Source: Fasciolopsis buskii
Lineage: Eukaryota > Platyhelminthes > Trematoda > Plagiorchiida > Fasciolidae
Length of the DNA: 64,000 bases
Assembly: GCA_008360955.1 (NCBI GenBank)
Contig: LUCM01006718.1
Location: 33,202 to 97,201, forward strand
Direction: 5' to 3'
Shown: piece after piece, positions 21,877 through 34,479 of the stretch
Layout of the letters: each line of letters begins with the position of its first letter
How positions within the stretch are numbered: the stretch's first letter is position 1
Notes under the pieces: generated by a model
What the model was told of the DNA's origin: nothing
The model's database searches: none
What the model saw: only the letters and a program-made list of their open reading frames with translations
Translations under genes and position numbers: made by a program

Positions 21877-23879
21877 TATACGCTAAAGGAGATAACTGAA
21901 GGCATTCTGAACCGAAGTGGCAATTTCAGGAATTTCAAGGGATCACAAAACGCGATTTATTTATCCAAGATGAGACTCCGCTTTAACATTATGTAAATCT
22001 TAACGTGCTTCCAAGACCCGCCCGACTTCTTTCAGCTCAGGGCACAACCAGGCTTGGCAAGTCAGAGATCGAGCGGTCTAATCCCATACAAATAGCAAAT
22101 GCTTTTTACTGTGTTCTCAACGGAGGAGTGCAGTGAAACCAGCATGCTTCAGAGTTTCCAGGAGTCATTGCGCCAGGGGGGGAAGAAACTAGCAACCATG
22201 ACTCTGAACCTTGCAGTGAAATAGACTCAGATTTCCAAAAAGTCGTAAAATCAAGTCATAAAATCTAGCACATTCAATCATTCTTCTCTGTTATAACATA
22301 CCGTTCCGCTCACTGAAGGGAAAACAAATCAAGTGACTCCAGAGTAATCAAAACGCCCCTCGCTTATTGATCGAAATCCGTTGGAACATACAGGTTTGTT
22401 AAAAGTACACTCGAACTTTCAGTACAGGCCTTGTCCAATCCTCCATTCGGTTCGTCTTTCATATTCGGTCAACTTGTCACACACTAGTGCCTCTCCACCT
22501 CCGTCGTACCGTCAGGAAGGTTGGCATTACTTCTAACTTGCGGCTAATCAACGTTGCCTGTCAAACGGTTGGTTTAGTTTCACCAGCCACGTCTATATCA
22601 CACTGGGCGGCGTGTTGGCTGCTTTTGTCCATCAACCGTGGTCCTTTCTTGTCAGTCAATTGGTTGGTCAACCCTGTACGCTAAATACGACCATCATTGT
22701 TATTCAGTTGTTCGTTAAGTTGTGGTGTAAGTAACTTACCATATTGTCGCTTTTGGACCCAAACATCGACGACGAGCTTGAAAACACGGGCTTCACTCTG
22801 CAGTTGGTTTAGTCTAGCCACAAGCTGACCACCCAAATCTTAAGACTCTCCAACAACTCGACTATGAAGTTTAGCACTAGAAAAATGAAAATATCGTGGT
22901 TTTCAACGATCCAGTGAGTGCAAATCCAGGCCATTATTTTGTGTCCCTACAACCCAAAGGCGAATTACATCCCACCATTCGTCTAACAGTTTCACCTGAC
23001 TTTTTTCCTGATGTGTTCCTTGGCCGTGAATTTTAAATGCTACATCAGAGACTGAAATACCCTTCGACGATGACGTCCCACGTTCTCACTTGCGGATTGA
23101 CATCTTCCATTGTTAGTGACCCTCAGGTCGTTGCCCATTGACCCCAGAAGTATAGACTCATCACAAAGAAAAAGGTTTTGTCACAACCGAAATCCAGTGA
23201 CTGTTGGAATAGGGAATCATCAAACCTTCTGCGTAACCACGGCGAGCATAAGTTTTCATGACATTCAATTAGAATCATAAAAAATGCATTCCTGCTGATT
23301 ACAATCAAACATGCACACACTCCACAACAAAGCCTTCGTGGTAACAGCGAGAATTAAGTGGCATCCATAAACTAATCACAGTTGTCCTTGGAAGGGCTTC
23401 TCGCCCGATTTCACCACACAGATACACAGCAACCATGGCGTTGCAAGTAAAGCCCTTGTTCCAGGAGTTCTAAATCTCATAAACTACAATGACGTATTAA
23501 GAACTGTTGGAAACAACTGCGCCTAGACAGGCTTACCTCAAACAATCAATCGTTTTACTTACCTTGACGTCTATCCGTTGCCGAGAACCGATATTACGGT
23601 CAACAAAATAGCAGCAAACTATTTTAGTACGTTTGGTCCACAACTTCCTACCAACAAACTTTCACACGTGACCTCAACTGAGAAGACCGACGAGGTCCTT
23701 TGTCATTTGTGACATCAAAGGTGAAGGAACCTGGCTACTGCTGGAGACCGCCCGAAGATGAAACAGGCTTTAACTGAACTGTGAGGCATCGTGCGGGGGG
23801 CGAAGAGAACCTGTTTATTCAGGACTTTCGTGTGGTCAAGAGGAAGCTCCGCCTTAATTAGCCTCCCGTAGAAGTAGCT
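21877..23879. other. Unassigned; upstream of UBR7
   Basis: The UBR7 promoter would be expected here or beyond, but I see no recognisable core element. No conserved coding segment is visible. The stretch near 23530-23700 could be the eroded 5' end of the CR1-like element that follows. Confidence 0.4.
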
Positions 23880-26640
23880 CCCCCGGTGGTCCCGGAGTTA
23901 GAGTTAATCACGGATCAGGACACTTCGCATGTGGTTGTGGATCTCTTTTCTGTGGTGGCCAGCAACAGGAACGAAAGCCGCAGTAATCCTAACCCATGTT
24001 CGCAGGCTGCTGAGGGAAAGGGATGGAATAAAACATCACGCATTAAAATGCCTGCTGTCCTGACTTTCATGGAAACTTGGCTAACTGGTGATGTTTTGGA
24101 TTCGGAGATGGTCCCACCGTCGTTTAGAGACACAGAAACGAAACCAGAGGAAGGAGATGGGGTCATCCTTTTCGTCATAGCGGACATCTCACTTCCTACT
24201 GCTGGAACTGTACTTGGATCCGAACGGTTTCGGCAAGGCACTACGATATCGCCTGAAATATACCACCAGTGGATGTGTAACTGAAGGCGTTGTGTATCGC
24301 ACTCCCGGTGCTCACCTTACTGATATCTTGAATAGCGTAAGCAATTGGACAGCTGATGACCAGTGTTTGGTTCTGTGGGACTTCAACTGCCTGTACGTCG
24401 ACTGGGTTAACTAACAACATCTACCGAAAGTTGGTCCTGTTTCCAAGGACCTGGTTTCGATTCCCCAAGATCTGTCGCTGTTCCAGCAGGTGTACGGACC
24501 GACACGTACCCTGTGTAATCAAAACTTCATTATAAACTTGGTTATTTCTCCAGGGGACTCGGATGTTGAGAATAATGTTCACCGTCCGCCCATCGGGAGT
24601 ATCGATCACGCAGTCTTACCCATCTATTGGTGACGCGGTATTCAGCCGATACCAAGACCGGACACTGTGCACAAATTTGGTGAATTCCGTTTGACGTAGC
24701 TTGCAGCGCGGCTACAATCGTGTTCTGGCTTCTTGCTCACCCGTGAGGAAATTTGCGAAAGAATATTGCACTAGTGCCAAAAATTTGCCCACGTCACGTC
24801 GGCGCTCACATGTTCCAAATCCTCTGTAGTTTGGCTCGAAGCTCCGCGCTTTGCTTAAACTCAGATATAATGCTGGGCAGCACCGACAATCTGCGCAGGC
24901 CAGTTATCAGAACTACTGGTGCCTTTAGAACCTCTGAACTTCACCCAAGGGAACAAAGCGGCGGGCTTTTGAGGAATCCTTAGCGGCTGTTTCGGTGGAT
25001 GTCCCTAAGCTCTTCGTTACCTATCTTAGGCGGCGTACCAAAGTCAAAACTGTCATTCCAGCGCTGACGGAGAACGATATGTGCAGATCACTGCAGGGCC
25101 AACGTATTAACCCGCCAATACAAATCCGTATACCCCGTGATGCCAGCCAACGTCCCCGTCTCAGTGCTGGGACTTTTCAAAGGAGGTTGCTACAACGCTT
25201 CGTGAGACGAAAGTCAGTCTCCCGGTCCGGAAGGTGTGGTGAAAGAGCTAGGTGAATTTCTTGCTCCATCTCCTACAAAGCTGACCAGTGAATCATTCTC
25301 GGCATGAAGGAGACCTAGGGAATGAAAAAAGCCATCGTTATCCCACTCTCCAAGATGACTCCAAGGCAGGTGCGATTAATCACCGTCCGATCTATCACGC
25401 GCCCGTTATTGATAACTATGGAGTGTGTGGCCGCCATTCGGTTGAGTGATCATATGGGAGGACATCATGTCTTTTGCCCGCAACACGGTTTTTGGGGGCA
25501 ACGGTCATGTGTATCCAAATCGCTTCTCGCTCACGAAAGTTGGTTGGAGACCAAGGCCACAGAGCATTGCACAGACTTTATCTTTGTTGATTTCAACAAG
25601 GCATCCGAAACAGTCCCACACGGTCGCTTGCTACTGAAACTTCAAGCTACTGGCATTGATAACCCAATACTATGTAAGACTGCCGATCTTAGGCGTGACC
25701 ATTCTTTTTCCTTCAGAGTTGTCCGATCGTTCTCACGGTGGTTTACAGCAGCTAGTGGTGTGCCTCGGACCAGTCCTCGGTCCGCTGCTATTTCTGGTAT
25801 ACTTGTCAGCATTCAGTCCATTAAGCGGATGACCTCAAGATATGGCGTACTGTCCGGTCAGCAGTCGACCGGGGCTTTTCAACACAATATGCTAGTCGGA
25901 TACCTGGCTGCTCCCGATCGGCCTTGCCAAATGCGCCGCGGGTGTTGGTAGGTAACGGCACCTCAATTGTGACTAGATCCACATAACACAAAGCGTGCAA
26001 ATTCGGGCGAACATGTGTGAGAAGGACCTGGGTATTTTGGTTTCGTCAACCCCGTAAACCAGATAACACGAAAAGAGGGCATGTGCATCCATTTGAAGAA
26101 TGCTCGGTCTCGTCGGCTTTCGTTGGAAGCCTTCAAAGAACTGTACGCTTCCCAGGTACTTGGAATATGGTGGACCCGCTTCCTCCTCCTGCACCAGTGG
26201 GGAACTGACGAATCTGCGGAGATTGCAGCGGGAAGCCACACGTATGGTTTTTGGACTATGTGGGTGCAGTTACAAACGTTGTATTCATGTGACCGTACTG
26301 TTTCCAATGACATACCGAAGGACTCGTGGTGATCTAATCTACACCAGGCGTATCATCTGTGGAGACTTGGATCCCGACCTGCAGACGAAAGTCCCCCTTC
26401 GGGTCTACAGCCGCAGGCAAGGACACTCATTTACGCTGATGAAGCAGCAGTCAGCGGCTCTACCATTGGTGTGCCGCCTATCACGAAGGGTGACCAAAAT
26501 ATGAGGCGGACATCTTGCTGACGTGGTGGAAGAAACCAGCAATCCTTTACTCAAGTGAAATTAGACGATTATATGTTGGAGAGGTGGCAGGCACTTTGTG
26601 ACTTGGGTTTGTCCTTGAGCCAATGTGATGAGTCTCACAG
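23880..26640 (+). pseudogene. CR1-like LINE, nearly full-length, degenerate
   Basis: Endonuclease: TFMETWLTGDVLDSEM near 24065, GVVYRTPGAH near 24285 and VLWDFNCLYVDWV near 24370 (GDFN-type motif with its Gly lost). A GSIDHAVLP block follows near 24600. RT: EDIM and FVDFNKASETVPHGRLL near 25585-25635, and a GPLLFLVYL-like motif near 25780. The C-terminal region has EKDLGILVSS near 26015 and AMLGLVGFRWK near 26095. It ends with LRRLQREATRMVFGL, YRRTRGDLIYTRRI and RQGHSFTLMK. The order is that of the CR1 group. Many stops and frameshifts interrupt it. Confidence 0.85.
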
Positions 26641-28930
26641 GGGATTCTTGCTCTGCTTCTATTTAAGAAGAGTGAAGAAGTAATGCATCGCCTGTGGTAG
26701 TCTACACCATTTCTTACAAATTACCACTGAAGCTTTTATTGGAGTTGTTTTAACGGATTACAAACCCCATTGTTTAGGTGCAGTTCACAAACAAGTCAGT
26801 CGTTGATAATGTGCTGTTTGGACACAGCGAAGGGGCATGGCTAAGATATGGTACACCTTCAAGGATCAGCGGACCGCTTTGCTTTTATTCAATAGGAAGA
26901 CGACGGCATTCGTCGTACGCCTTCGGTTACTCCTGTGGACTGGTATATACAACAGAAAATTATTAGCTCCATCTCAGAAAGTCCAAAATGCTGTTTGCAT
27001 ATGAGCCCCTCTGGATTTTTAAGCGCTTCGCCCCGTTCACCCATTAATTCAAAATTCAATTTTCCTGTTAACAAGTCACGTCAAAAAGTTCCCGTCATCA
27101 ATACCGACCCCATCATCCCCTGATCGTCAGACCGGACTTCGTCACAGAAGCTACTAAAGCAAGACGAGTGATCCGTACCGTCATCGATGAACGATGCCAC
27201 TAGATTGCTGAGTGTTTTAAAACCTCGTACTGTCGACGTCGCTAACTCGGGCACCTTGAGCCGGTCTTCGCAACTCCGTTCCACTCCCAACGCGACCAAT
27301 CAAAACAGAACGATGAAACGGCCTTCGGACGCCCAACACGATAGGTCTACACCGGGTGGAGCTAATTAGCCAATTTATCCCTGTCTAGCGGGTTCTATCC
27401 TTTGGTTCTCACAACGAATACTGCCTCTGCAGCAATCCGAGCGTGTCACAAAGCAGACCACTTTCAATCGTGTCATTGACTAGGGTGCCCGGGTGACTGT
27501 GCTTGTTCTCGATTTGCGGTCGGTCCAATGTGAAGCCCGTGTGTTGATCACCTTACGACAGAAGCACTTGGTAGTCACACTTTTTTCCACTGGGTATCTT
27601 CGCGCCTCAATTGTAAGATCCATTGCACCGAAACAGTGGCCCTATACTTTTGGCATCCGCAAGCATAATTCCGTTACAATGTGGAGGCCCAGGTAGTCAT
27701 TGACATTAACCGCTTCGCCACCATTAGGTAGGATATGCAACAGAAAAAACGCTAATAAGGCTCGCTGTGTTGCCGAGTTTGGTTGATCCATGCACACACT
27801 GAAGCGCAAGATGCAAGCAACAGCGTTTCACGAAAGTACAGGAGCACATAGTCTGTGGTCTAGCAGGACACGAACACACCGAGGACTGGAGGTAAAATGG
27901 TTCGCGCTCGAACCTTGAAGCCCCGTAGTCGCACAACGAATGGAACGGAACTGCCGCTTCCCCGAATGAGCAGCCACACAGAACAGGAAAATGGCGCGGA
28001 ATACGAACAGCTAGCTCAGCCCATTAGCGGAAGAGAGGTGACAAACACAGGACAATGCCGCGCATTTATTGGTGGCCCGCAAATACAAGTCTGATTTAAG
28101 GTGAGCTCTGTCGATTATATAGTTTAGTTGGGTGGCCAAGGTCGACATGCGAAACAGCCGACCACAAAGCAAGCTCTGACGTAACTTTTCGCGAACATAC
28201 AAGAAGTCACAACCACATAATATATTCGGAATATCGTCAACTTTGAAACAGTGAAAACAGAGCAGGTTATTTTGGAAAATTATCAAGAGAACCAAATTTG
28301 GCGACACCAAAATTCCTAAAATGGTTACCGACCCTGACAAAACTCGTAATATAACGTGCGTTGAAGTCGTATTGTGGAATAAAACTGCATGTAATCCTGC
28401 CATAGAAGAGAGCTTTTGAGACACCTATACAACGCGTTCGACTCAAAAAGCACTGGGGCGGCAACTCGATTGGAGTAAGCGACGAAACCTCTGTCGATAC
28501 GCATTTCATGATATGCTTGAAGCACGACTGCAGTGGACGGTACATGTTTCATACTCACCAGAATCCATTATATAAAAAACGGGGACACAGGACACTTAAT
28601 CTTAAAACCTGAAATGGCAAAGGAGTCCACGGTATTTCACCAGGTCAAGCAGGAGCCAGCTGAAAGACAGCCATTTGCCAACTGCAAGCCGTGAAACCTG
28701 AAATTCGAAACTCTGAGCCGTATTTAAAATAATAACATGTTATTTCCGATAATTTACGCGACGGCGGACATATGGACTTCATGTTGCACCCACAAGTTCA
28801 GCACTGAACGCTACTAGGCGTTAGCCACCAAGTCGAACATTTTACGGTGCCCGCAAGCACCGTTTCCACCAGTCCATCTTTATTTTACCCTCTCTCCTAG
28901 GAACCTCTATGACCGAGGTGGCCCCAATGA
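26641..28930. other. Unassigned DNA
   Basis: No host gene is recognised. One minus-strand frame (28558-28325) has a protein-like composition (HEMRIDRGFVAYSNRV, then LLWQDYMQFYSTIRL) but no match that I know and no convincing splice sites. The rest shows nothing supportable. Confidence 0.35.
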
Positions 28931-29420
28931 ATCTGACTCAACAGTCGTCGCTCCTATAGTTCACGTCATGCACGCTCCAGAGGATGCAGAGAACCCGAGG
29001 TAAGATACTTTTCTTCAACCCCGGACGAAGGTGAGACTCGTGTGTGTGAGACGCTCGGCTGAGGCGGTGTGCGTGCGCAGCTAGGCCGGGGGTATCACAC
29101 CGTCTGCGTCCACCTCTTAATGGTGTTTTTCAGGTTGGATGTCCGGAACACGGCCAGCTCATTACAAACAACGCCCATGCGACCACCAAAGGAGCGGCCC
29201 ATTTTCCTCCATCAGCAAGTGATACTATAGCATTCGCCAGCTTCCGCGTGGTTCTGTATGGTCCCGATCGAAGCGGTTCTCCGACGATCTGGGAGGAGGC
29301 CTCTGTAGCGGAATACGGAATCGTTCCTCCGGATCGCTTGTTTAACCGAACGCTGACCGATCGCCGCGGTCGCCATTTGCGCGTTTCTCTCGCACGCTTC
29401 CTCCGCAAGCTCATGTTAAA
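28931..29420. other. GC- and CpG-rich patch
   Basis: The sequence is clearly richer in GC and CpG than its neighbours, with overlapping open frames on both strands (29130-29414 minus, 29248-29484 plus). A possible acceptor, TGTTTTTCAG, sits at about 29123-29132. It could be a promoter-like patch, an exon or a transposon end. I recognise no protein. Confidence 0.3.
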
Positions 29421-31190
29421 ATATACTCAACCTTCCCGACTGTCTTCTGTTTGTACCTGTCGATTTTTAGCGTTGTCAGATTAACGGTGACGCATCATTA
29501 ATCACAACGGTTAAGGGCAAGCAAACGTAATGCCAGGTCCGCGTTATTATAATCAGTCCCACAAGTTGCTTAGTCCGTTAGACCATCAATCAATTTATCG
29601 TAAAGACTCATAAGAAAACATGTAAAGATGAAGGGAAATCAAATGAAGACAGAACAAATTCGGTAAGCAGGAGGGGCTCATTAGCGGCGACTCACCTATC
29701 ACGACCCACCCCACTGAGTGCAATGGGAAGTATGGTCCCGATTACCGTGAGCGACGAACAATGCAGTTATCCAATTCACGCAAAACGATGTGCGGATAGT
29801 GATGTAAGTCCAGCCACTAAGCAGGAGAACGATTACGAGTGTCAACTAAATTTGGTCGTCGGTGGTTTTAATTTAAATTCCGGATCCATACACTGAAGCG
29901 TCCTGAGGCCAGGGAAGTAGTCAACACGCTGTGCAGAATGCTGACTGCGACGTTGGTGAAGACCTTGGTTTGCAGTGCAACTGGTTCGGAACTGGTTGAA
30001 AAGCGGTCGTTTGCAGCTATCGATTTGCGAGAGCCATTATTGGCAGACTGATTCCATGACTTTCGCTTACTGTCTAACAGATGCCGTGAAATTAATAACG
30101 ACATTCTAGGGAAATTCGGTCATGAATATGAAAGGAATGGGTAAAAATAGGTTAACGGATGCGCGAGACCGAGGTTACGGGCGAAGAGTGCACAGGACGC
30201 CTATTGCCACGTACCGTTTTGACAAATGCACATATTATTGTTCATAGTATTGTTGGATTTTCGTCAATTTTATTACTTACTTAACCAGACCGAAGCTAGG
30301 GCGAGACCGATTAAATTTTCTCCCAGATTGAGCGATTGCTTTGAATGAGATTGCCTGCGTGCGCGGCGCACTCACTAATTGTTTTAGCTGACCATCTTTT
30401 CCTACATTCATTTTCAGGTCCAGAAGAGTAGACATCTACTCTCGGAACCACATGGTACTTTCACCCGTCGTAAAAAATTGTTTTCATAATCTTTCATCCC
30501 GCATCCTTTATTTTTTCGATGCAGTCTGACTCGGATTGGATCGTTGTAAATTGCTCCGCAAGAATATACAGTGGTTTTGTTTTGTCGCAGAAAAAGGTTT
30601 CCAGTTTGCACGGAATGTTCCACCGTTTCCCCCAGGCAATGCTGCTGTGGCCGCCTTATCCTTAAGATCGTTAAAAATGGTTGACCGATGGGGGCGAAGG
30701 TAGTTAAATGGTTGGTCAACTATTTAGTTTGTCCACCATTTATCCAGCCGGTACCGGAGAAGCGCCAGTTGCGTTTCCGGTTTTTCCGTGTGCATTATCG
30801 GATTCACTAGATTCCACCGGAATTTGACCGGATTTCTTCTGGACTATTGCAGGACACGGTCCGGATCCGGCATAATATCTAGGAAGTTTATACCTATAAT
30901 AAGAACCTGTCCGCAAGTTGACGGGGAATGGCGAAGAGGAAACCCATCTTTCCTGATGAGTTATCTATTTCACTCTTTATCGACCAAGTTTCTCTCGAAA
31001 TAACCCCTGCATTGGAAAACCGGAAAGATACTGATGGACATCTATACACCACCAAGATAGAAGTGAATGAGACGCTAAAAACAAAAATAGGTTAGAGACA
31101 GACGATAAGCTCGGTAGCAATCATTCCGCAGAATGTTCAATCAACTGTACTTTAGGTACTTCTTTGCAAAGTGAGATTTCAAGCCCACTA
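29421..31190. other. Unassigned DNA
   Basis: Short open frames only, for example 30719-30414 on the minus strand, without recognisable motifs. Confidence 0.35.
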
Positions 31191-31420
31191 CTCGACTCAC
31201 TGAGCAATTTTTTCACCAGTCAAATTCTTGCCGTCTACGTAGTCAACACCATTGTTAAACTGCCGCTATCTAGCTGTAGTGTCTGTCTCAACGACCTACC
31301 GTCATCCCTTTTGTCCAGCACTGCGATATTCGGAGACATAGATCACTCTCAGCTGCCTCAACTAGGGACTGCCCTTAGCCAGTGGATGGGCACATTTCCA
31401 TAAATGGTGGTAAATGCTTC
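31191..31420 (+). pseudogene. LINE reverse transcriptase scrap (CR1/Jockey-like)
   Basis: The reading VCLNDLPSSLLSSTAIFGDID followed by LGTALSQWM resembles the -NDLP...LFADD...L..W segment around the LINE catalytic box, with FADD decayed to FGDI. Too little is left for a clade. Confidence 0.4.
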
Positions 31421-32829
31421 CGTCCGTCATTTAGTAATGCATCTGACCACCCGTTCTTTGTATAAGACGCTACTGCCTTACCCAGAGTGGATAGCCACAA
31501 GGTACGTGGGTTCTGGCTGGACGGCAGCCTACTATGCTCTCATCACCAAGGGCCCAGCGGTGATGCAATATCTTCCGTCCTAAACATGATTTGAAGATTG
31601 TTCTCGAGGATCTTGCAAAAAGAATTTCACGAAATATATGGCACGTACGCTCGCCCGATGCCGCAATACGGTAGTCACTTAATGAACCCCGGACTTTCCC
31701 GCAAACTGTAGCATCCATAATGGGGCGTGGGGAGTTTCAGACAAAAATGTGCGAGACCACTTACATCTCCCTTGGCAGTGTCTACTAATTGGCTTATGTC
31801 TACATCCCTTGTGGGTAGGAGGCATAAGTGGGAATTGTTGCTGTTTTACAACGGTTTTGAATCAGGCCCTGTAGGAAGACTTCTCATTTTGAGTTCACAC
31901 TCTTCCCTTGAAAACCGTTCATGAAGGATATTTTGACCGCAATCCCGTATATTATCATGGAGAACTGTTTCATTTTTATAGTAGTTCCACTCTGAAACCT
32001 CCTGCGGAAAGCCTCTAACTCGAAAGATAAAACCATCTTGAAAACGGAGGCTTGATATTCACCTGTGTCTTAACTTGCTTCATCAGTAACCACCCCACCA
32101 ATCTTATAGCGTTCCATGCATTTTTTAGAAGCTCCTCTGAGCGCGACAGCAGCAGCTCCTTTCGTGACAGCAGAGAGCATCGTTTTTTCCGGCTAATCTC
32201 GTATTGCCTTGAGCTTTAAAAGACCGGAAGGTAGCACAAAAACCGAATCCTCGGGCTAAGCCTCTCACTCACACGGTACTTCAACGCTTGAAAACCTATA
32301 GCACTCACGATTGCTTTCAAAGTGTGCAGATCGGGCGCCCTGATTTTCAGCATATTTATTGTACACGGTCTATCAACTGCAAGAACCAAAATGTATCGAT
32401 GGCTAACAGCAGATAGGTAAACTGTGTAAACATTGTTAGCATATATAATAACCCATTATACTCAGTCTTACAGGCTCCCGGATCTTCAAATACGTTCCTG
32501 CAAAACGGCCCGTTTTACAAATATCTCCTTCGAAATAAAACATTTCACTAACCCTAAGTCAACTGAAGGGACAACTACCACTGTATGGCACTAATCCACT
32601 TGACGGAAAAGGCTAGAACCTAAGTAAAGTTTCCGTTTACGGACGGCGCTCACTTAGTTGTCCAGTTTCAGTTCCGGTTATATTAGAAGGCAATACGGCG
32701 AGATGCCTGATCGTCTAAGTTCTTGCACCGGGAGCTCCTTGGATCTGACGAGGCTTCAACAACAGGACGATGGAAAACTCCCTTCAGTTCCCGAAGGGGG
32801 GAACACAATTATTGAGATGCTTTTCTCTC
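31421..32829. other. Unassigned DNA
   Basis: Possibly includes the remains of the element at 31191. Nothing further is supportable. Confidence 0.35.
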
Positions 32830-32831
32830 GA

Positions 32832-33665
32832 TCATCTCCACAGCCTCCAAAACACACGTGTCTTTCCAGACACAAACAACCGTATATTGTCTACCTCCCT
32901 TTTGAATTCGCGCACTGACCACACCTCGACCATTTCTTCCGGTAACTCATTCCAGCCGTTAACCACTCGTGTAGCAAACGATTTGCTTCTCAGCACGGTG
33001 GTTACGTGTTCTCGCACAACTGTTTCTCCGTTATCCCTAACTTTGCCTTTTCCCTCGTCTGAAATAGAGCTCCACGGTGACCCCGTATCTCGGCCAGACC
33101 CTTAATGATCTTGAAGGTCTGCATTAGGTCACCTCTTTCTCGACGTCTTTCCAGGGAGTGCAAGCCAGGCGCTCTCAGCCTCTGCTCAAATTCCATGTAC
33201 CTCAAATGTCCAAATCACCGTGTAAAAACACGTCGAACCTGTTCGAGCATTTTACCATCTCTTGCCAATTAAAGTCCTCATGCCTAGGCACAGTATTCCA
33301 AGTGCGGTCGGAAAAATGCCTTAAACAGTGGCAGAAGAACGTTGAGCAACCTAGATCCCACGGTACTCCTAAGCTGGCCTAGGGCACCCCATGCCATCTT
33401 GACTGCCTTCTGACATTGCAGACTAGGTTTGAGGTCTGCGCTCGCAATCATCCCAAGGTTTCGTGCTTGCTGAGTCTGTTCCATCGCGACCTGATGCCCA
33501 GGTGGACCCACGTGGTAGGGGGATTACTTCTCCTTCCACGAGCAGCCGGCACTTGCTCTAGTTCAGCGGAAGATCCCATCACACCGACCACTGACAAACG
33601 TAATCCAGATCCTTCTGGATAGCCTCACTGTTTGCTGTCCCTGATGGGTTGATGTCTTCAGAAAA
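32832..33665 (-). pseudogene. CR1-like LINE, C-terminal part (split by a later insertion)
   Basis: On the minus strand from 33660, EAIQKDLDYVCQW is followed by ARNLGMIASADLKPSLQCQKAV (33470 downward), FRPHLEYCA and EFEQRLRAPGLHSLERRRERGDLMQTF. VNGWNELPEEMVEV ends it near 32940. This is the region after the catalytic box. Its upstream half resumes at 34480, so the two entries are one element. Confidence 0.85.
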
Positions 33666-34477
33666 CATTGGACATGGATTTTGAAATTCATTGCAACCGT
33701 CCACCAAATCATGCTTCGCGCAATGTACTGCCGGCAAATATCCCTCCGCAGGACTTTGTTTTTCCTAGCTGCATGATAATTATTCTACCACATCTAATTT
33801 GTGTTTGCATCCAAAACTAGAAGTTCATGCCACATAGGGAGATCTACACATCTTTGACGAAGCTTATAGGCCAATGGGATATATACCATAGCCGGATTAA
33901 CGCTGCTGACAAGAAGTCCCCGTCCATTTAAATATCCCGGATGACTAGTCGTCAACGTATTTGCGTTTATCACCCAAATATGACCGAGCATTTACATCAG
34001 TTGCAATTTTGTGGATGCCCCCTTACACGCCATGATTGTGCATACCGCATGTGTCGTGATACTGTTCGCCAAATAAAGATAGCACTGGTGCTGATGGAAG
34101 CGCTTGACACCACTTTCCAAATAGGTACACCTGAGGAGTCTATGTACGCATATTCGATGGGAAGCCACCAGCGCTCTATCTCGCCCGGCCGTAAACATAA
34201 GAACAAACGCTTATTACTTGAAAGTTAAAATGTGGTAGGGAGCTTTCATTGGCAGCTAAAAGGCGTTCTTCGAGCCAGGACAAACCCGCTTCAAGGCGAA
34301 ATGTTCCAATTAACCATTTTAAGCCCTCGGGGCTTCCCCTGAGAAAAAAATGCAGACCAAACTGAATGAGCTTCTTTGTTTGCAGGCTTCAGGACATCGA
34401 GGTCCACGCACTTCAGTTATAGTGATTGTGAAAGGCAACTCATACAGCGCAAGCGAGCAGCTTGTGCCAGTCCATCG
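33666..34477. mobile_element. Repeat inserted in the CR1-like LINE
   Basis: About 0.8 kb replaces the catalytic segment of the CR1-like RT. Its right part, 34134-34477, recurs inverted at 38768-39129 with only scattered substitutions and one 20-nt indel. The left part (33666-34133) has no second copy that I can see. I recognise no coding sequence. Confidence 0.6.
34134..34477 (+). repeat. Interspersed repeat, copy 1 of an inverted pair
   Basis: This pairs with the reverse complement of 38768-39129. Between 34160 and 34393 I count four differences. Copy 1 lacks 20 nt present in copy 2 at about 38843-38862. Its right boundary coincides with the switch into CR1-like sequence (VNEFLANT-like reading). 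Confidence 0.9.
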
Positions 34478-34479
34478 CG

